From assembly GCF_900100085.1 (NCBI RefSeq), contig NZ_FNEJ01000020.1, positions 32,699 to 96,698 of the forward strand: a stretch of 64,000 nucleotides of DNA, given 5' to 3'. The notes beneath the pieces were generated by a model. The model was not told the DNA's origin. It saw only the letters and a list, made by a program, of their open reading frames with translations, and searched no databases. The translations under genes were made by a program, and so were the position numbers. How positions within the stretch are numbered: position 1 is the first letter of the stretch; every line of letters begins with the position of its first letter. This document shows positions 33,687-41,400 of the stretch, one piece after another. The DNA is from Salipiger marinus (GTDB lineage: Bacteria > Pseudomonadota > Alphaproteobacteria > Rhodobacterales > Rhodobacteraceae).

Positions 33687-34496
33687 TCAGCGCAGCAGCG
33701 GCCCGCGGCGCAGCCGCAGCCGCGCGCGGCGCTCCTGCGGCAGATGCCGGTTCAGCCTGCGGTTGACGATCCCGAAGACCCCCACGATGGCCAGCGTCAG
33801 CAGGATGAAATATCCCGCAAGGATCGGATAGGGCACGAAGGGGTTGAAGGTCTTGTCGGCGAAATAGCTGGCATAATACAGCGCGTCGCCGCGCTGCTGC
33901 CATGCCGGAAAGCCGGAAAAGAACACCAGCGTCGTGGCGTGGAACAGAAAGATCGCCTCGTTGGTATAGGCGGGCCAGGACAGCCGCAGCAGCGTCGGCC
34001 AGATGATGCGCCGGAACCGCGGCCAGCCCGACAGCCCATAGGCATCCGCCGCCTCCACCTCGCCCTTGGGCACCGACATCAGCGCGCCATAGAAGATCTC
34101 GCCCGAATAGGCAGCGGTGTTGAAAAACAGCACCAGCGCCGCCCCCAGCCATGCCGAACTGAACGGGTCAAAGACCGGCGACACGCCCTTCAGGCTGAGG
34201 AACAGGAAATAGGCAAAGAAGAACTGGATGAACAGCGGCGATCCCCGGAACAGGAAGATCACCCATTCCGCCAGCTTGCGCAGCACGCGCACCTTCGACG
34301 CCTTGCCCAGCGCCAGCGCCGTGGCCAGAAAAAACCCGCTCACCAGACTGATCAGGCCGAAATAGATGTTCCACAGCATCCCCGACCCGATCAGCACGAC
34401 CTGCTGGCACAGCGTGAAATTGTCGCGCGGCAGCAGCCGCTCGCCAATCCCCAGCGACCGCAGCCCGTAATCGGCAATCGTCTCCCAGCAGCTCAC
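33687..34496 (-). CDS. Polar amino-acid/opine ABC transporter permease (HisM-like)
   Basis: A 269-residue inner-membrane permease of the HisMQ family. About five helices are visible, with the cytoplasmic EAA loop SVPKGEVEAADAYGLSGWPRFRRIIWPTLLRLSWP contacting the ATPase, and EWVIFLFRGSPLFIQFFFAYF, typical of the family. The start is GTG (VSCWETIADYGL), whose ribosome site AAGAAGGGGC is supplied by the tail of intergenic element copy 4; upstream sequence is the element itself. It is the last gene of the ABC operon. Arginine, lysine, histidine or opines are the usual substrates; specificity is not visible. Confidence 0.9.
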   Translation of the reverse strand: MSCWETIADYGLRSLGIGERLLPRDNFTLCQQVVLIGSGMLWNIYFGLISLVSGFFLATALALGKASKVRVLRKLAEWVIFLFRGSPLFIQFFFAYFLFLSLKGVSPVFDPFSSAWLGAALVLFFNTAAYSGEIFYGALMSVPKGEVEAADAYGLSGWPRFRRIIWPTLLRLSWPAYTNEAIFLFHATTLVFFSGFPAWQQRGDALYYASYFADKTFNPFVPYPILAGYFILLTLAIVGVFGIVNRRLNRHLPQERRARLRLRRGPLLR

Positions 34497-34504
34497 GCCC
34501 GCCC

Positions 34505-34570
34505 CTTCTTCTTGGTAAAAATATCCCGGGGGACTCGCCCGCAGGGCGAGGGGGGCAGAGCCCCCTGCCC
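34505..34570 (-). repeat. Intergenic element, copy 4, providing the permease ribosome site
   Basis: Minus-strand order: GGGGGCTCTGCCCCC, a second hairpin (CTCGCCCTGCGGGCGAG), CCCCCGGGATATTTTTACCAAGAAGAAG. It lies between two co-directional permease genes, and its purine-rich tail sits 8-12 nt before the GTG start at 34496. Confidence 0.75.
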
Positions 34571-34581
34571 GCGCGGGCCGC

Positions 34582-35463
34582 TCACGCGCTTCCCCCCTGC
34601 GCCGCACCGCCCAAGGTCGCCTGTCCGCGCGCCAGACGGCGGGTCAGCCGCGCCAGCACCACCTCGGACAGCCGGGTGAAGGCCAGATAGAACACCAGCA
34701 GCGCACCGAAATACCACACCCGCCAGTCGGGATGCGGGTAATCGGTGAAGCGCGGCGTCTTGGCCCCGCCCAGTTCCCGCGCCCAGTAGACGATGTCCTC
34801 GACCCCCAGCAGGAACAGCAGCGGCGTCGCCTTGACCAGCACCATCCACAGGTTCGACAGGCCCGGCAGCGCATAGACCCACATTTGCGGCACAAGGATG
34901 CGCCGGAAGATCTGCCGCCGGGTCATGCCATAGGCCTCGGCGGTTTCCAGCTGCGCCCGCGGCACGGCCCGCATCGCGCCATAAAGCACATTGGCGGCAA
35001 AGGCGCCAAAGACGATGGCAAAGGTCAGCACCGCCACCGCGAAGCCATAGACGTCATGCACCCAGCCTGCCGCCGTCGACAGCGGCAGCTTCGCCTCGGC
35101 GCAGACCACAAAATCGCTGCCCTGCCAGACCGAGCCCTCCCAGTCCGGGCATTTCCATTCATGCCGGAGCCATTCCAGAAACTGGTCCAGCGCGATGACG
35201 AAGAACAGGAAAAACGCGATGTCCGGCACGCCACGCACGATCGCGATATAGCCGCGCCCGGCCCAGGCCAGCGGCGGCAGCGGCGACCGTGCCGCCACCG
35301 CACCGCCAAACCCGAACAGCAGCGCCGCAGGCGCGGTGATCGCCAGCAGCAGCAGCACCGTGCCCACCGAGACATAGATCGACAGATGCTTGCCCGTGGT
35401 CAGGTAGCAGGACAGCCAGCTCAGGCCGGACAGGGTCTCGGGATCGGTGCAGAAGGCGAACAT
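34582..35463 (-). CDS. Polar amino-acid/opine ABC transporter permease (HisQ-like)
   Basis: A 293-residue permease with the EAA loop AVPRAQLETAEAYGMTRRQIFRRILVPQMW and the family stretch YIAIVRGVPDIAFFLFFVIALD. Between helices it carries a longer periplasmic insert (LRHEWKCPDWEGSVWQGSDFVVCAEAKLPLS) containing two cysteines, more than most HisQ proteins. It forms the heterodimeric channel with the permease at 33687. It begins 52 bp after the binding-protein gene, with a strong hairpin in that gap. Confidence 0.9.
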   Translation of the reverse strand: MFAFCTDPETLSGLSWLSCYLTTGKHLSIYVSVGTVLLLLAITAPAALLFGFGGAVAARSPLPPLAWAGRGYIAIVRGVPDIAFFLFFVIALDQFLEWLRHEWKCPDWEGSVWQGSDFVVCAEAKLPLSTAAGWVHDVYGFAVAVLTFAIVFGAFAANVLYGAMRAVPRAQLETAEAYGMTRRQIFRRILVPQMWVYALPGLSNLWMVLVKATPLLFLLGVEDIVYWARELGGAKTPRFTDYPHPDWRVWYFGALLVFYLAFTRLSEVVLARLTRRLARGQATLGGAAQGGSA

Positions 35464-35477
35464 GGGTCAGCACGCGC

Positions 35478-35507
35478 GGCACGGAGGGCGCAGCCGCCCT
35501 CCGTGCC
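35478..35507 (-). promoter_or_regulatory. Perfect hairpin just after the ABC binding-protein gene
   Basis: GGCACGGAGGGCG, a 4-nt loop and CGCCCTCCGTGCC form a 13-bp perfect stem 7 nt after the binding-protein stop, with no T-tract following, before the first permease gene. It shares layout with the hairpins after the two dctP genes. Confidence 0.65.
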
Positions 35508-35514
35508 ACATCTC

Positions 35515-36237
35515 TCAGAACGTGGCGCCGATCTGCCATTCCTCAAGCAGCGCGTTCAGCGACCCGTCATCCTTCATGGACTGGATGGCCGCATCAAACG
35601 CCGCCCGCAGCTCGGCATCGCTTTCGCGCAGCCCCATGCCGATGCCGCCGCCGATCAGTTCCTCGCGGTCGAGCATGACCAGATCGCCGCCCTCTTCGGC
35701 CACCGGCATCAGGAAGGACTTGTCGGCCAGCACCGCATCGGCCTCGCCATTGCGCACCGCCGCCACCGTCTCGTCGGGCGAGGCGAATTCCACCAGCGTG
35801 GCGCCGCTCTGGGCCACAAAATTCGCCTGAATCGTGCCGGTCTGCGCCGCGATCACCGCCGCTTCCAGATCAATCTCCTCGTTGCCCGCCATCACCAGAT
35901 AGGCGGAGGGATCGGGCTGGGTGTAATTCTGGGTGAAATCGATGACCTCGTCCCGCTCCGGCGTGATCGACATGCCCGCCATGATGGCATCGTAGTTGCC
36001 GGACACGAGGTTCGGGATGATCGAATCCCAGTCATTGGTGACCCAGGTGCAGGTCAGTTCCGCCCGCGCGCAAAGCTCGTCGCCCAGCACCCGCTCGAAC
36101 CCGGCCACTTCGCCCGCGTCATCGATGAAGTTGTACGGAGGATAGGCGCCCTCGGTGCCAAGCCGCACCACATCCTGCGCCAGCGCCGCCCCGGCGCCTG
36201 CAACCACGATGGCCGTCCCGAGAAGAATCGTTTTCAT
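35515..36237 (-). CDS. Polar amino-acid ABC transporter substrate-binding protein
   Basis: A 240-residue exported protein. The signal peptide is MKTILLGTAIVVAGAGAALA, followed by a two-lobed SBP_bac_3 domain: VRLGTEGAYPPYNFIDDAGEVAGFERVLGDELCARAELTCTWVTNDWDSIIPNLVSGNYDAIMAGMSITPERDEVIDFTQNY. The segment GNYDAIMAGMSITPER with the downstream arginine is the amino-acid carboxylate/ammonium pocket of the HisJ/ArtJ type. ATG follows GGGAGCAAGACAG. It lies 75 bp after the ATPase gene and is followed by the hairpin at 35478. Confidence 0.93.
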   Translation of the reverse strand: MKTILLGTAIVVAGAGAALAQDVVRLGTEGAYPPYNFIDDAGEVAGFERVLGDELCARAELTCTWVTNDWDSIIPNLVSGNYDAIMAGMSITPERDEVIDFTQNYTQPDPSAYLVMAGNEEIDLEAAVIAAQTGTIQANFVAQSGATLVEFASPDETVAAVRNGEADAVLADKSFLMPVAEEGGDLVMLDREELIGGGIGMGLRESDAELRAAFDAAIQSMKDDGSLNALLEEWQIGATF

Positions 36238-36312
36238 CTGTCTTGCTCCCTGTCTTGTCTGTTTGGTCGTCATCTCTGCTGGCGCGCGGTCGGCGCCGCA
36301 CGCGCCATCCCG

Positions 36313-37089
36313 TCATGCGGGCATGGTGGACCGCAGAAACCCCTGCAGCCGCGCGGACTGCGGCGCGTCGAACAGCCGGTCCGGCGCGCCCTCTTCCTCG
36401 ATCAGGCCCTGATGCAGAAAGATCACCTGATCGCTGACATCGCGGGCCATCTTCATGTCATGGGTCACGAGAATCATGGTGCGCCCCTCCTCCGCCAGAT
36501 CGCGGATGACGCGCACCACCTCCTGCTCCAGTTCCGGATCCAGCGCCGAGGTCGGCTCGTCAAACAGCAGCGCCTCGGGCTCCATGCACAGCGCACGGGC
36601 GATGGCGGCGCGCTGCTGCTGCCCGCCGGACAGCTGCCCGGGCCAGGCATCGGCCTTGTCGCCAATGCCGACCTTGTCGAGATAACCCCGCGCCGCCGCC
36701 TCCACCTCGTCGCGCGGGCGGCCCAGCACGGTCAGCGGCGCCTCCATCACGTTCTGCAGGATGGTCATATGCGCCCACAGGTTGAACTGCTGGAACACCA
36801 TGGACAGCGTCGTGCGGATGCGCAGCACCTGTTTCGGATCGGCGGGGCGGCGCGCCGCGCCCTGCCCCGACCAGCGTACCGGCTCGCCCTTGAACAGGAT
36901 CTCGCCCTGCTGGCTGTCTTCCAGCAGGTTGCAGCAGCGCAGCAGCGTGGACTTTCCCGATCCCGAGGATCCGATCAGCGACACCACGTCGCCCCGTCGC
37001 GCGGTGACCGACACGCCCTTCAGCACCTCAAGCGGGCCATAGGACTTGTGCAGGTTGCGAATCTCGATGACGGCGTCGGCGGGGGTCAA
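36313..37089 (-). CDS. Polar amino-acid ABC transporter ATP-binding protein (HisP-like)
   Basis: A 258-residue ABC ATPase. Walker A is LIGSSGSGKSTLLRC (about 39-53), the Q-loop is MVFQQFNLWAHMT, the signature is LSGGQQQRAAIARAL, Walker B is EALLFDEPTSALDPE and the switch His is in LVTHDMKMA. The insertion WSGQGAARRPADPKQVLRIRTT is typical of the HisP/GlnQ group for polar amino acids. It is the first gene of the four-gene operon ATPase, binding protein, two permeases. Confidence 0.94.
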   Translation of the reverse strand: MTPADAVIEIRNLHKSYGPLEVLKGVSVTARRGDVVSLIGSSGSGKSTLLRCCNLLEDSQQGEILFKGEPVRWSGQGAARRPADPKQVLRIRTTLSMVFQQFNLWAHMTILQNVMEAPLTVLGRPRDEVEAAARGYLDKVGIGDKADAWPGQLSGGQQQRAAIARALCMEPEALLFDEPTSALDPELEQEVVRVIRDLAEEGRTMILVTHDMKMARDVSDQVIFLHQGLIEEEGAPDRLFDAPQSARLQGFLRSTMPA

Positions 37090-37235
37090 ACCTTACCTCT
37101 GGCTGCGATGAAGATCAGGCAGGATGGGGCGCCCTGCGCGCGCTTGTCCATGCCAGAAACGACGCCAATTGCCAGCTTGGCGTAGCGTCAAGCAGAGCTG
37201 CCCGGCAAAAAGGCACCCCTCCGGCACCCGGCCCC

Positions 37236-37676
37236 TCAGCCCGCCCGTTCCACCCTCTGGCGGGCAAGCGCCGAATCGCGGTCGTTGATTCCCAGCAGAT
37301 TCGCCACCAGCCGCAGCACCGCGTCTTCCTCGGCATCGCGGCTGCCATCGGCCAGCACGACCTGCCACAGCGCCTCGATCACGCCGATGCGGTCCTCATA
37401 CCCCACGGCATCCTTGATCGCGCGGGTAAAGCGCACGGTGTCCGGCGCCTCGGCCTCCAGATCCTCCGCCGCGCGGCGCAGCGCCGTGGCCTCGAACGGC
37501 GACAGCGCATAGCGGGTGGAGAGAATGCGGTCGATGCGCGCCTGCTCCCCGTCATCATAGACCCCGTCAGCGCGCGCCACGCGCACAAGCAGGGCGGACA
37601 GCGCCAGCCGCGCATCCGCGTCGGGCAGGGGCTCGGGGTCGGGCTGGACCAGCCGCTTGAGAAAATCTGCAAACAT
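37236..37676 (-). CDS. TerB-like (tellurite resistance TerB family) protein
   Basis: A 146-residue all-helical protein starting MFADFLKRLVQPD. It has the acidic repeats of the TerB/co-chaperone DjlA-type metal-binding fold: LLVRVARADGVYDDGEQARIDRILSTRY near the N-terminus and LWQVVLADGSRDAEEDAVLRLVANLLGI near the C-terminus (the A-DG-x-EE pattern). The function is unknown in this context; TerB proteins are often membrane-associated scaffolds. It is followed upstream by element copy 5 and a second, more divergent TerB-like gene. Confidence 0.75.
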   Translation of the reverse strand: MFADFLKRLVQPDPEPLPDADARLALSALLVRVARADGVYDDGEQARIDRILSTRYALSPFEATALRRAAEDLEAEAPDTVRFTRAIKDAVGYEDRIGVIEALWQVVLADGSRDAEEDAVLRLVANLLGINDRDSALARQRVERAG

Positions 37677-37740
37677 GCACGGGATATAGCGCGCCTGTCC
37701 TCCCGCGCAAATGCCGCATCCGCCAAAAAGCGCCTGCCGT

Positions 37741-37804
37741 TTCCATTGGCTGCAAATATCCCGGGGGAGCCCGCCCATGGCGGGCGGGGGCAGAGCCCCC
37801 TGCC
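37741..37804 (-). repeat. Intergenic element, copy 5
   Basis: Minus-strand GGGGGCTCTGCCCCC, hairpin CGCCCGCCATGGGCGGG and CCCCCGGGATATTTGCAGCC, immediately after the stop of the TerB-like gene at 37810 and following its direction. Confidence 0.7.
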
Positions 37805-37809
37805 CCGGC

Positions 37810-38289
37810 TCAGCCCTCGCGCAGATCCCGGGTCAGGGCGCCCTGCGGCACGCCCAGCACGGCCTCGGCCAGGACCAGCGCTGCGGGATCGGCGGCCAGC
37901 ACGTCGCAGAGGCACAGCGCCAGCGCCAGCCGGTCGCGATAGGCCACCGCCTCGCAGAGCAGCGCGGCAAAGATCGCGGTCTCGGGCGCCCAGACCGCCA
38001 CCGCCTCGCAGGTGGCGCGCATCTCGGCGGCCTCTGCGGCGGTCAGGTCGTGGCGCCGCGCCAGCACCGCGTCGATCAGCGCCGCCTCGCCCAGAACATC
38101 GCGGTAGTCGCTGGCCGCCGCGCGCAGCAGCAGCGCCCCCAGCGCCACCGGCACGTCGCAGGGGTCAAGCGGCGAGGCCTCGGGCGCCGCCAGCCAGTAT
38201 CTGAGTCCGCGCCCCAAAGCCCGCCTCAGCCCGAAGCCCCGCAGGGGTCCGGGAACGGACAGGACGGATGGGGCAGCAGCACGGCGCAC
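37810..38289 (-). CDS. Divergent TerB-like helical protein
   Basis: A 159-residue protein with the same helix spacing as its neighbour (LLLRAAASDYRDVLGEAALIDAVLARRHDLTAAEAAEMRATCEAV...AYRDRLALALCLCDVLAAD), but lacking the acidic DG-EE metal-like patterns, so any metal binding is probably lost. The start is GTG at 38289, with GGAAGGAGA 8 nt upstream. The first ~35 residues are basic and not conserved in appearance. Assignment to the TerB family is by analogy with the neighbour and moderate. Function unknown. Confidence 0.55.
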   Translation of the reverse strand: MRRAAAPSVLSVPGPLRGFGLRRALGRGLRYWLAAPEASPLDPCDVPVALGALLLRAAASDYRDVLGEAALIDAVLARRHDLTAAEAAEMRATCEAVAVWAPETAIFAALLCEAVAYRDRLALALCLCDVLAADPAALVLAEAVLGVPQGALTRDLREG

Positions 38290-38364
38290 ATGCGGGGTCT
38301 CCTTCCGGTTGGACCTTCACTGTGCGGCAGGATGCGGCGCGGAGCAAGAATTGTAACAGCCCGG

Positions 38365-39153
38365 TCAGCCGGTGCGGCCCGGCCCCGCCAGCCAGCCGTC
38401 GATGCGCGCCATCTCCTCGGCCAGACCCCAGGGCGGATTGACCACGAAAAGGCCCGATCCCACCATGCGATGCCCCTCGCGCACCGGCGGAAAGCGGATC
38501 TCGTGGCGCAGCGCCTCCGGAAAGCTCTGCTCCAGCGCCTCCAGCATCGGCAGATGCAGGCCAGAGGTCAGCACCGGATACCACAGCGCCAGAATCCCGA
38601 CGTTCCACGCCCGGTGGATCGCCGCCAGAAACCGCGGAATCTCGATATAATCCTGCTTCAGCTCATAGGGCGGATCGACCAGCATCAGCCCGCGGCGCGG
38701 CTCGGGCGGGCACAGGCTCTGCGCCAGCGCATAGCCGTCCTGCCGGTGGATGCGGATATTGTCGCCGCGCAGCGCCTGCACCAGCGCCGCATGTTCCTGC
38801 GGGTGAAGTTCCGCCAGATGCAGCCGGTCGCCGGGCCGCAGCAGCGTGGCGGCCAGCAGCGGCGAGCCGGGATAGGCGCGCGGGCCGTGCTGGGCGCGCA
38901 CCGCCGCCAGCGCACGGCGATAGGGGTGATCCTCGGCCAGCGCCGCCTCGTGCAGCAGGATGCCCTGCGCCGCCTCGCCGGTTTTCAGCGCCTCTGCCGA
39001 GCCCAGATCGTAAAGCCCGCGCCCGGCATGGGTTTCGACATAGCTCAGCGGCTTGTCCTTGCGCAGCAGGTAGTCCAGCATCGCGGCCAGTGCCGCGTGC
39101 TTCTGCAGATCGGCCAGATTCCCGGCGTGAAAGGCGTGCTGATAGGAAAGCAT
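38365..39153 (-). CDS. rlmJ: 23S rRNA (adenine(2030)-N6)-methyltransferase RlmJ
   Basis: A 262-residue SAM-dependent methyltransferase. The family N-terminus MLSYQHAFHAGNLADLQKHAALAAMLDYL is intact, SAM-binding follows in YVETHAGRGLYDLGS, and the catalytic DPPYELKQDY motif begins at D160. RlmJ methylates A2030 of 23S rRNA. The length matches the family. It is divergent from the glutamine-synthetase-like gene at 39312. A 158-bp intergenic region holds a 12-bp palindrome close to the latter. Confidence 0.92.
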   Translation of the reverse strand: MLSYQHAFHAGNLADLQKHAALAAMLDYLLRKDKPLSYVETHAGRGLYDLGSAEALKTGEAAQGILLHEAALAEDHPYRRALAAVRAQHGPRAYPGSPLLAATLLRPGDRLHLAELHPQEHAALVQALRGDNIRIHRQDGYALAQSLCPPEPRRGLMLVDPPYELKQDYIEIPRFLAAIHRAWNVGILALWYPVLTSGLHLPMLEALEQSFPEALRHEIRFPPVREGHRMVGSGLFVVNPPWGLAEEMARIDGWLAGPGRTG

Positions 39154-39287
39154 GCGCCCGTGCTAGGCCGCGCCCGCGCCGCTGGCAAGCCCCCGCAGCG
39201 CTGCCCAAGCACCAAGCATTTGGCCCTTTGCGCCGCCAAAGCCGCCACCGCACCGCTTGTCAGACCGGATTTCCCCCGCTAGGCTAC

Positions 39288-39299
39288 ATTTGATCAAAT
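39288..39299. promoter_or_regulatory. 12-bp palindrome ATTTGATCAAAT upstream of the first glutamine-synthetase-like gene
   Basis: A perfect AT-rich palindrome in otherwise GC-rich DNA, ending 12 bp before the ATG at 39312 and so overlapping the expected start of transcription or leader. The position fits a repressor site controlling the amine-utilisation genes. The regulator is not in the window. Confidence 0.45.
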
Positions 39300-39311
39300 T
39301 TCGGAAGTATC

Positions 39312-40655
39312 ATGACCGACCCCAAAACCTGGCTGCGCAAGAACCCTCAGGTGCGCACCATCCGCGTGGCCGCGGCCGATCTGAACGGCCAGCCCCGCGG
39401 CAAGCGCGTTCCCGCCCGTTTCGCCCACAAGGTCGTCGAGGACGGCACCCGCTTTCCCTTTTCGGCGCTGAACCTCGACATCTGGGGCGAGGATATCGAC
39501 GACAGCCCGCTGGTCTTCGAAAGCGGCGACCGCGACGGCGTGCTGCGCCCCACCGACCGCGGCTTCGTGCCGATGCCTTGGCTTGAAGGTCCGACCGCCC
39601 TGCTGCCGATCTGGATGTATCACGAAAACGGCAAGCCCTATGAGGGCGATCCGCGCCACGCGCTGGCGCTGGTGCTGAAGCGCTACAAGGCGCTTGGCCT
39701 GACGCCGGTGGTGGCTCTGGAGCTGGAGTTTTTCCTGATCGACGACAGCGGCAAGACGCTGCAGGTGCCGGTCAGCCCGCGATCCGGCAAGCGGCGCAAG
39801 GCAGCCGAAGTGCTGTCGATCCGCGCGCTTGACCAGTTCGACACCTTCTTCACCGATCTTTACGACGCCTGCGAGGAAATGGACATTCCCGCCGATACCG
39901 CAATCTCCGAAGCGGGTCTGGGGCAGTTCGAGATCAACCTCATGCATCAGGATGACGCGCTGCGCGCCGCCGATGACGCGTGGCTGTTCAAGATGCTGGT
40001 CAAGGGTCTGGCGCGGCGGCACGGCTTTGCCGCCTCCTTCATGGCCAAACCCTATGAGGATTATGCCGGTTCCGGCATGCACATGCATTTTTCCGTGCTG
40101 GACAGCGACGGGCGCAACATCTTTGACGATGGCGGGCCGCGCGGCACCGACGTGCTGCGCCATGCCATCGCGGGCTGCCTGTCGGCGATGCATGACAGCA
40201 CGCTGGTCTTTGCGCCGCATCTCAATTCCTATGACCGGCTGATCCCGGAAAACCATGCCCCCTGCGGCATCTGCTGGGCCTATGAAAACCGCACCTCGGC
40301 GATCCGCGTGCCTTCGGGCAGTCCGGCGGCGCGGCGGATCGAACACCGCGTGGCGGGGGGCGACGTGAACCCCTATCTGCTGGTGGCGGCGATCCTTGGC
40401 GCGGCGCTGACCGGGATCGAGGATGCGCAGGAGCCGCCCGAGCCGATCAGCGGCAATGCCTATGCGCAGGATCTGCCCCGGATTCCGGCGGACTGGGGTG
40501 CGGCCATGGATGCGTTCGAACAAAGCGCCATCATGCCCCGCATCCTGCCCGAGGATCTGATCCGCAACCTCCTGCTGACCAAACGGCAGGAACTTTACTA
40601 CATGTCCGAGCTGTCGCCGACCGAACAGGTGGAGATCTATCTGGATACGGTCTGA
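39312..40655 (+). CDS. Glutamine synthetase family protein (gamma-glutamylamine synthetase-like)
   Basis: A 447-residue GS-fold ligase. The N-terminal beta-grasp is VRTIRVAAADLNGQPRGKRVPARFA. Catalytic metal-site strands are VVALELEFFLIDD, EAGLGQFEINL and GSGMHMHFSV-type (YAGSGMHMHFSVLD), and the C-terminal EHRVAGGDVNPYLLVAAILGA is typical of PuuA-like enzymes. The start of the GS fold differs from housekeeping GlnA, and adenylylation features are not seen. It probably couples glutamate to an amine with ATP. A second GS-like gene, an amidotransferase and an FAD oxidase follow. Confidence 0.88.
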   Translation: MTDPKTWLRKNPQVRTIRVAAADLNGQPRGKRVPARFAHKVVEDGTRFPFSALNLDIWGEDIDDSPLVFESGDRDGVLRPTDRGFVPMPWLEGPTALLPIWMYHENGKPYEGDPRHALALVLKRYKALGLTPVVALELEFFLIDDSGKTLQVPVSPRSGKRRKAAEVLSIRALDQFDTFFTDLYDACEEMDIPADTAISEAGLGQFEINLMHQDDALRAADDAWLFKMLVKGLARRHGFAASFMAKPYEDYAGSGMHMHFSVLDSDGRNIFDDGGPRGTDVLRHAIAGCLSAMHDSTLVFAPHLNSYDRLIPENHAPCGICWAYENRTSAIRVPSGSPAARRIEHRVAGGDVNPYLLVAAILGAALTGIEDAQEPPEPISGNAYAQDLPRIPADWGAAMDAFEQSAIMPRILPEDLIRNLLLTKRQELYYMSELSPTEQVEIYLDTV

Positions 40656-40716
40656 GCCCTTGCCGCCCCGGCGCGGCATGGGTAGGCTTGGACCATCAAC
40701 CCTAATGATGTGATCC

Positions 40717-41400
40717 ATGAAAATCGGCATTTTGCAGACCGGACTCGTGCCCGCAGATCTTGCGGCGCAGACCGGCGAGTATCCCGCATTCTTTGCCCGT
40801 CTGCTGGACGGGCACGGTTTTGACTTCCAGCCCTGGGCCGTGGTCCAGGGTGAATTCCCCGAAGGCCCCGAGGCGGCGGACGGCTGGCTGATCACCGGAT
40901 CCCGCCACGGCGCCTATGAGGATCACCCGTGGATCCCGCCGCTGGAGCAGCTGATCCGCGACATCTACGCGGCGGGCCTGCCGCTGGTCGGCGTGTGTTT
41001 CGGCCATCAGATCATCGCGCAGGCGCTTGGCGGCAAGGTCGAGAAATTTCCCGGCGGCTGGTCGGTGGGGCCGACCCGCTATCAGTTCCCCGAAGGCGAG
41101 CGGGTGCTGAACGCGTGGCATCAGGATCAGGTGACCGCCCTGCCCCCCGGGGCGGAGGTGGTGGCCCATGCCCCCGGCTGCGCCATCGCCGCGCTGCATT
41201 ATCCCGGCCATGCCTTCACCGTGCAGGCGCATCCCGAATTTGACGACGCCTTCACCCGCGCGCTGGCAGAAACCCGCGGCCCCGGCGTGGTGCCGCAGGA
41301 CCGGCTGGATGCCGCCCGCGCGGCCTTTGGCACGCCGCTCGACAGCGGCGCGCTTGCCGATCAGTTTGCCCGTTTCTTCAAACAAAAGGCCTTGTCATGA
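40717..41400 (+). CDS. Class I glutamine amidotransferase-like protein
   Basis: A 227-residue amidotransferase domain. The nucleophile is C94 in GVCFGHQIIAQALGG, and the His/Glu pair is H172 and E174 in VQAHPEFDD, so the triad is complete. In Puu-like pathways a class I amidotransferase of this type (PuuD family) hydrolyses gamma-glutamyl-GABA-like compounds, although this protein resembles the GMP-synthase-type subgroup more than PuuD. Its stop overlaps the next gene by four bases (ATGA), so it is translationally coupled to the second glutamine-synthetase-like enzyme. Confidence 0.88.
   Translation: MKIGILQTGLVPADLAAQTGEYPAFFARLLDGHGFDFQPWAVVQGEFPEGPEAADGWLITGSRHGAYEDHPWIPPLEQLIRDIYAAGLPLVGVCFGHQIIAQALGGKVEKFPGGWSVGPTRYQFPEGERVLNAWHQDQVTALPPGAEVVAHAPGCAIAALHYPGHAFTVQAHPEFDDAFTRALAETRGPGVVPQDRLDAARAAFGTPLDSGALADQFARFFKQKALS

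Noticed and set aside
34732..37185. An 817-codon plus-strand open frame spanning the ABC transporter operon
   Set aside because: It crosses four genes and their intergenic hairpins without any domain signature; shadow of GC-rich coding.
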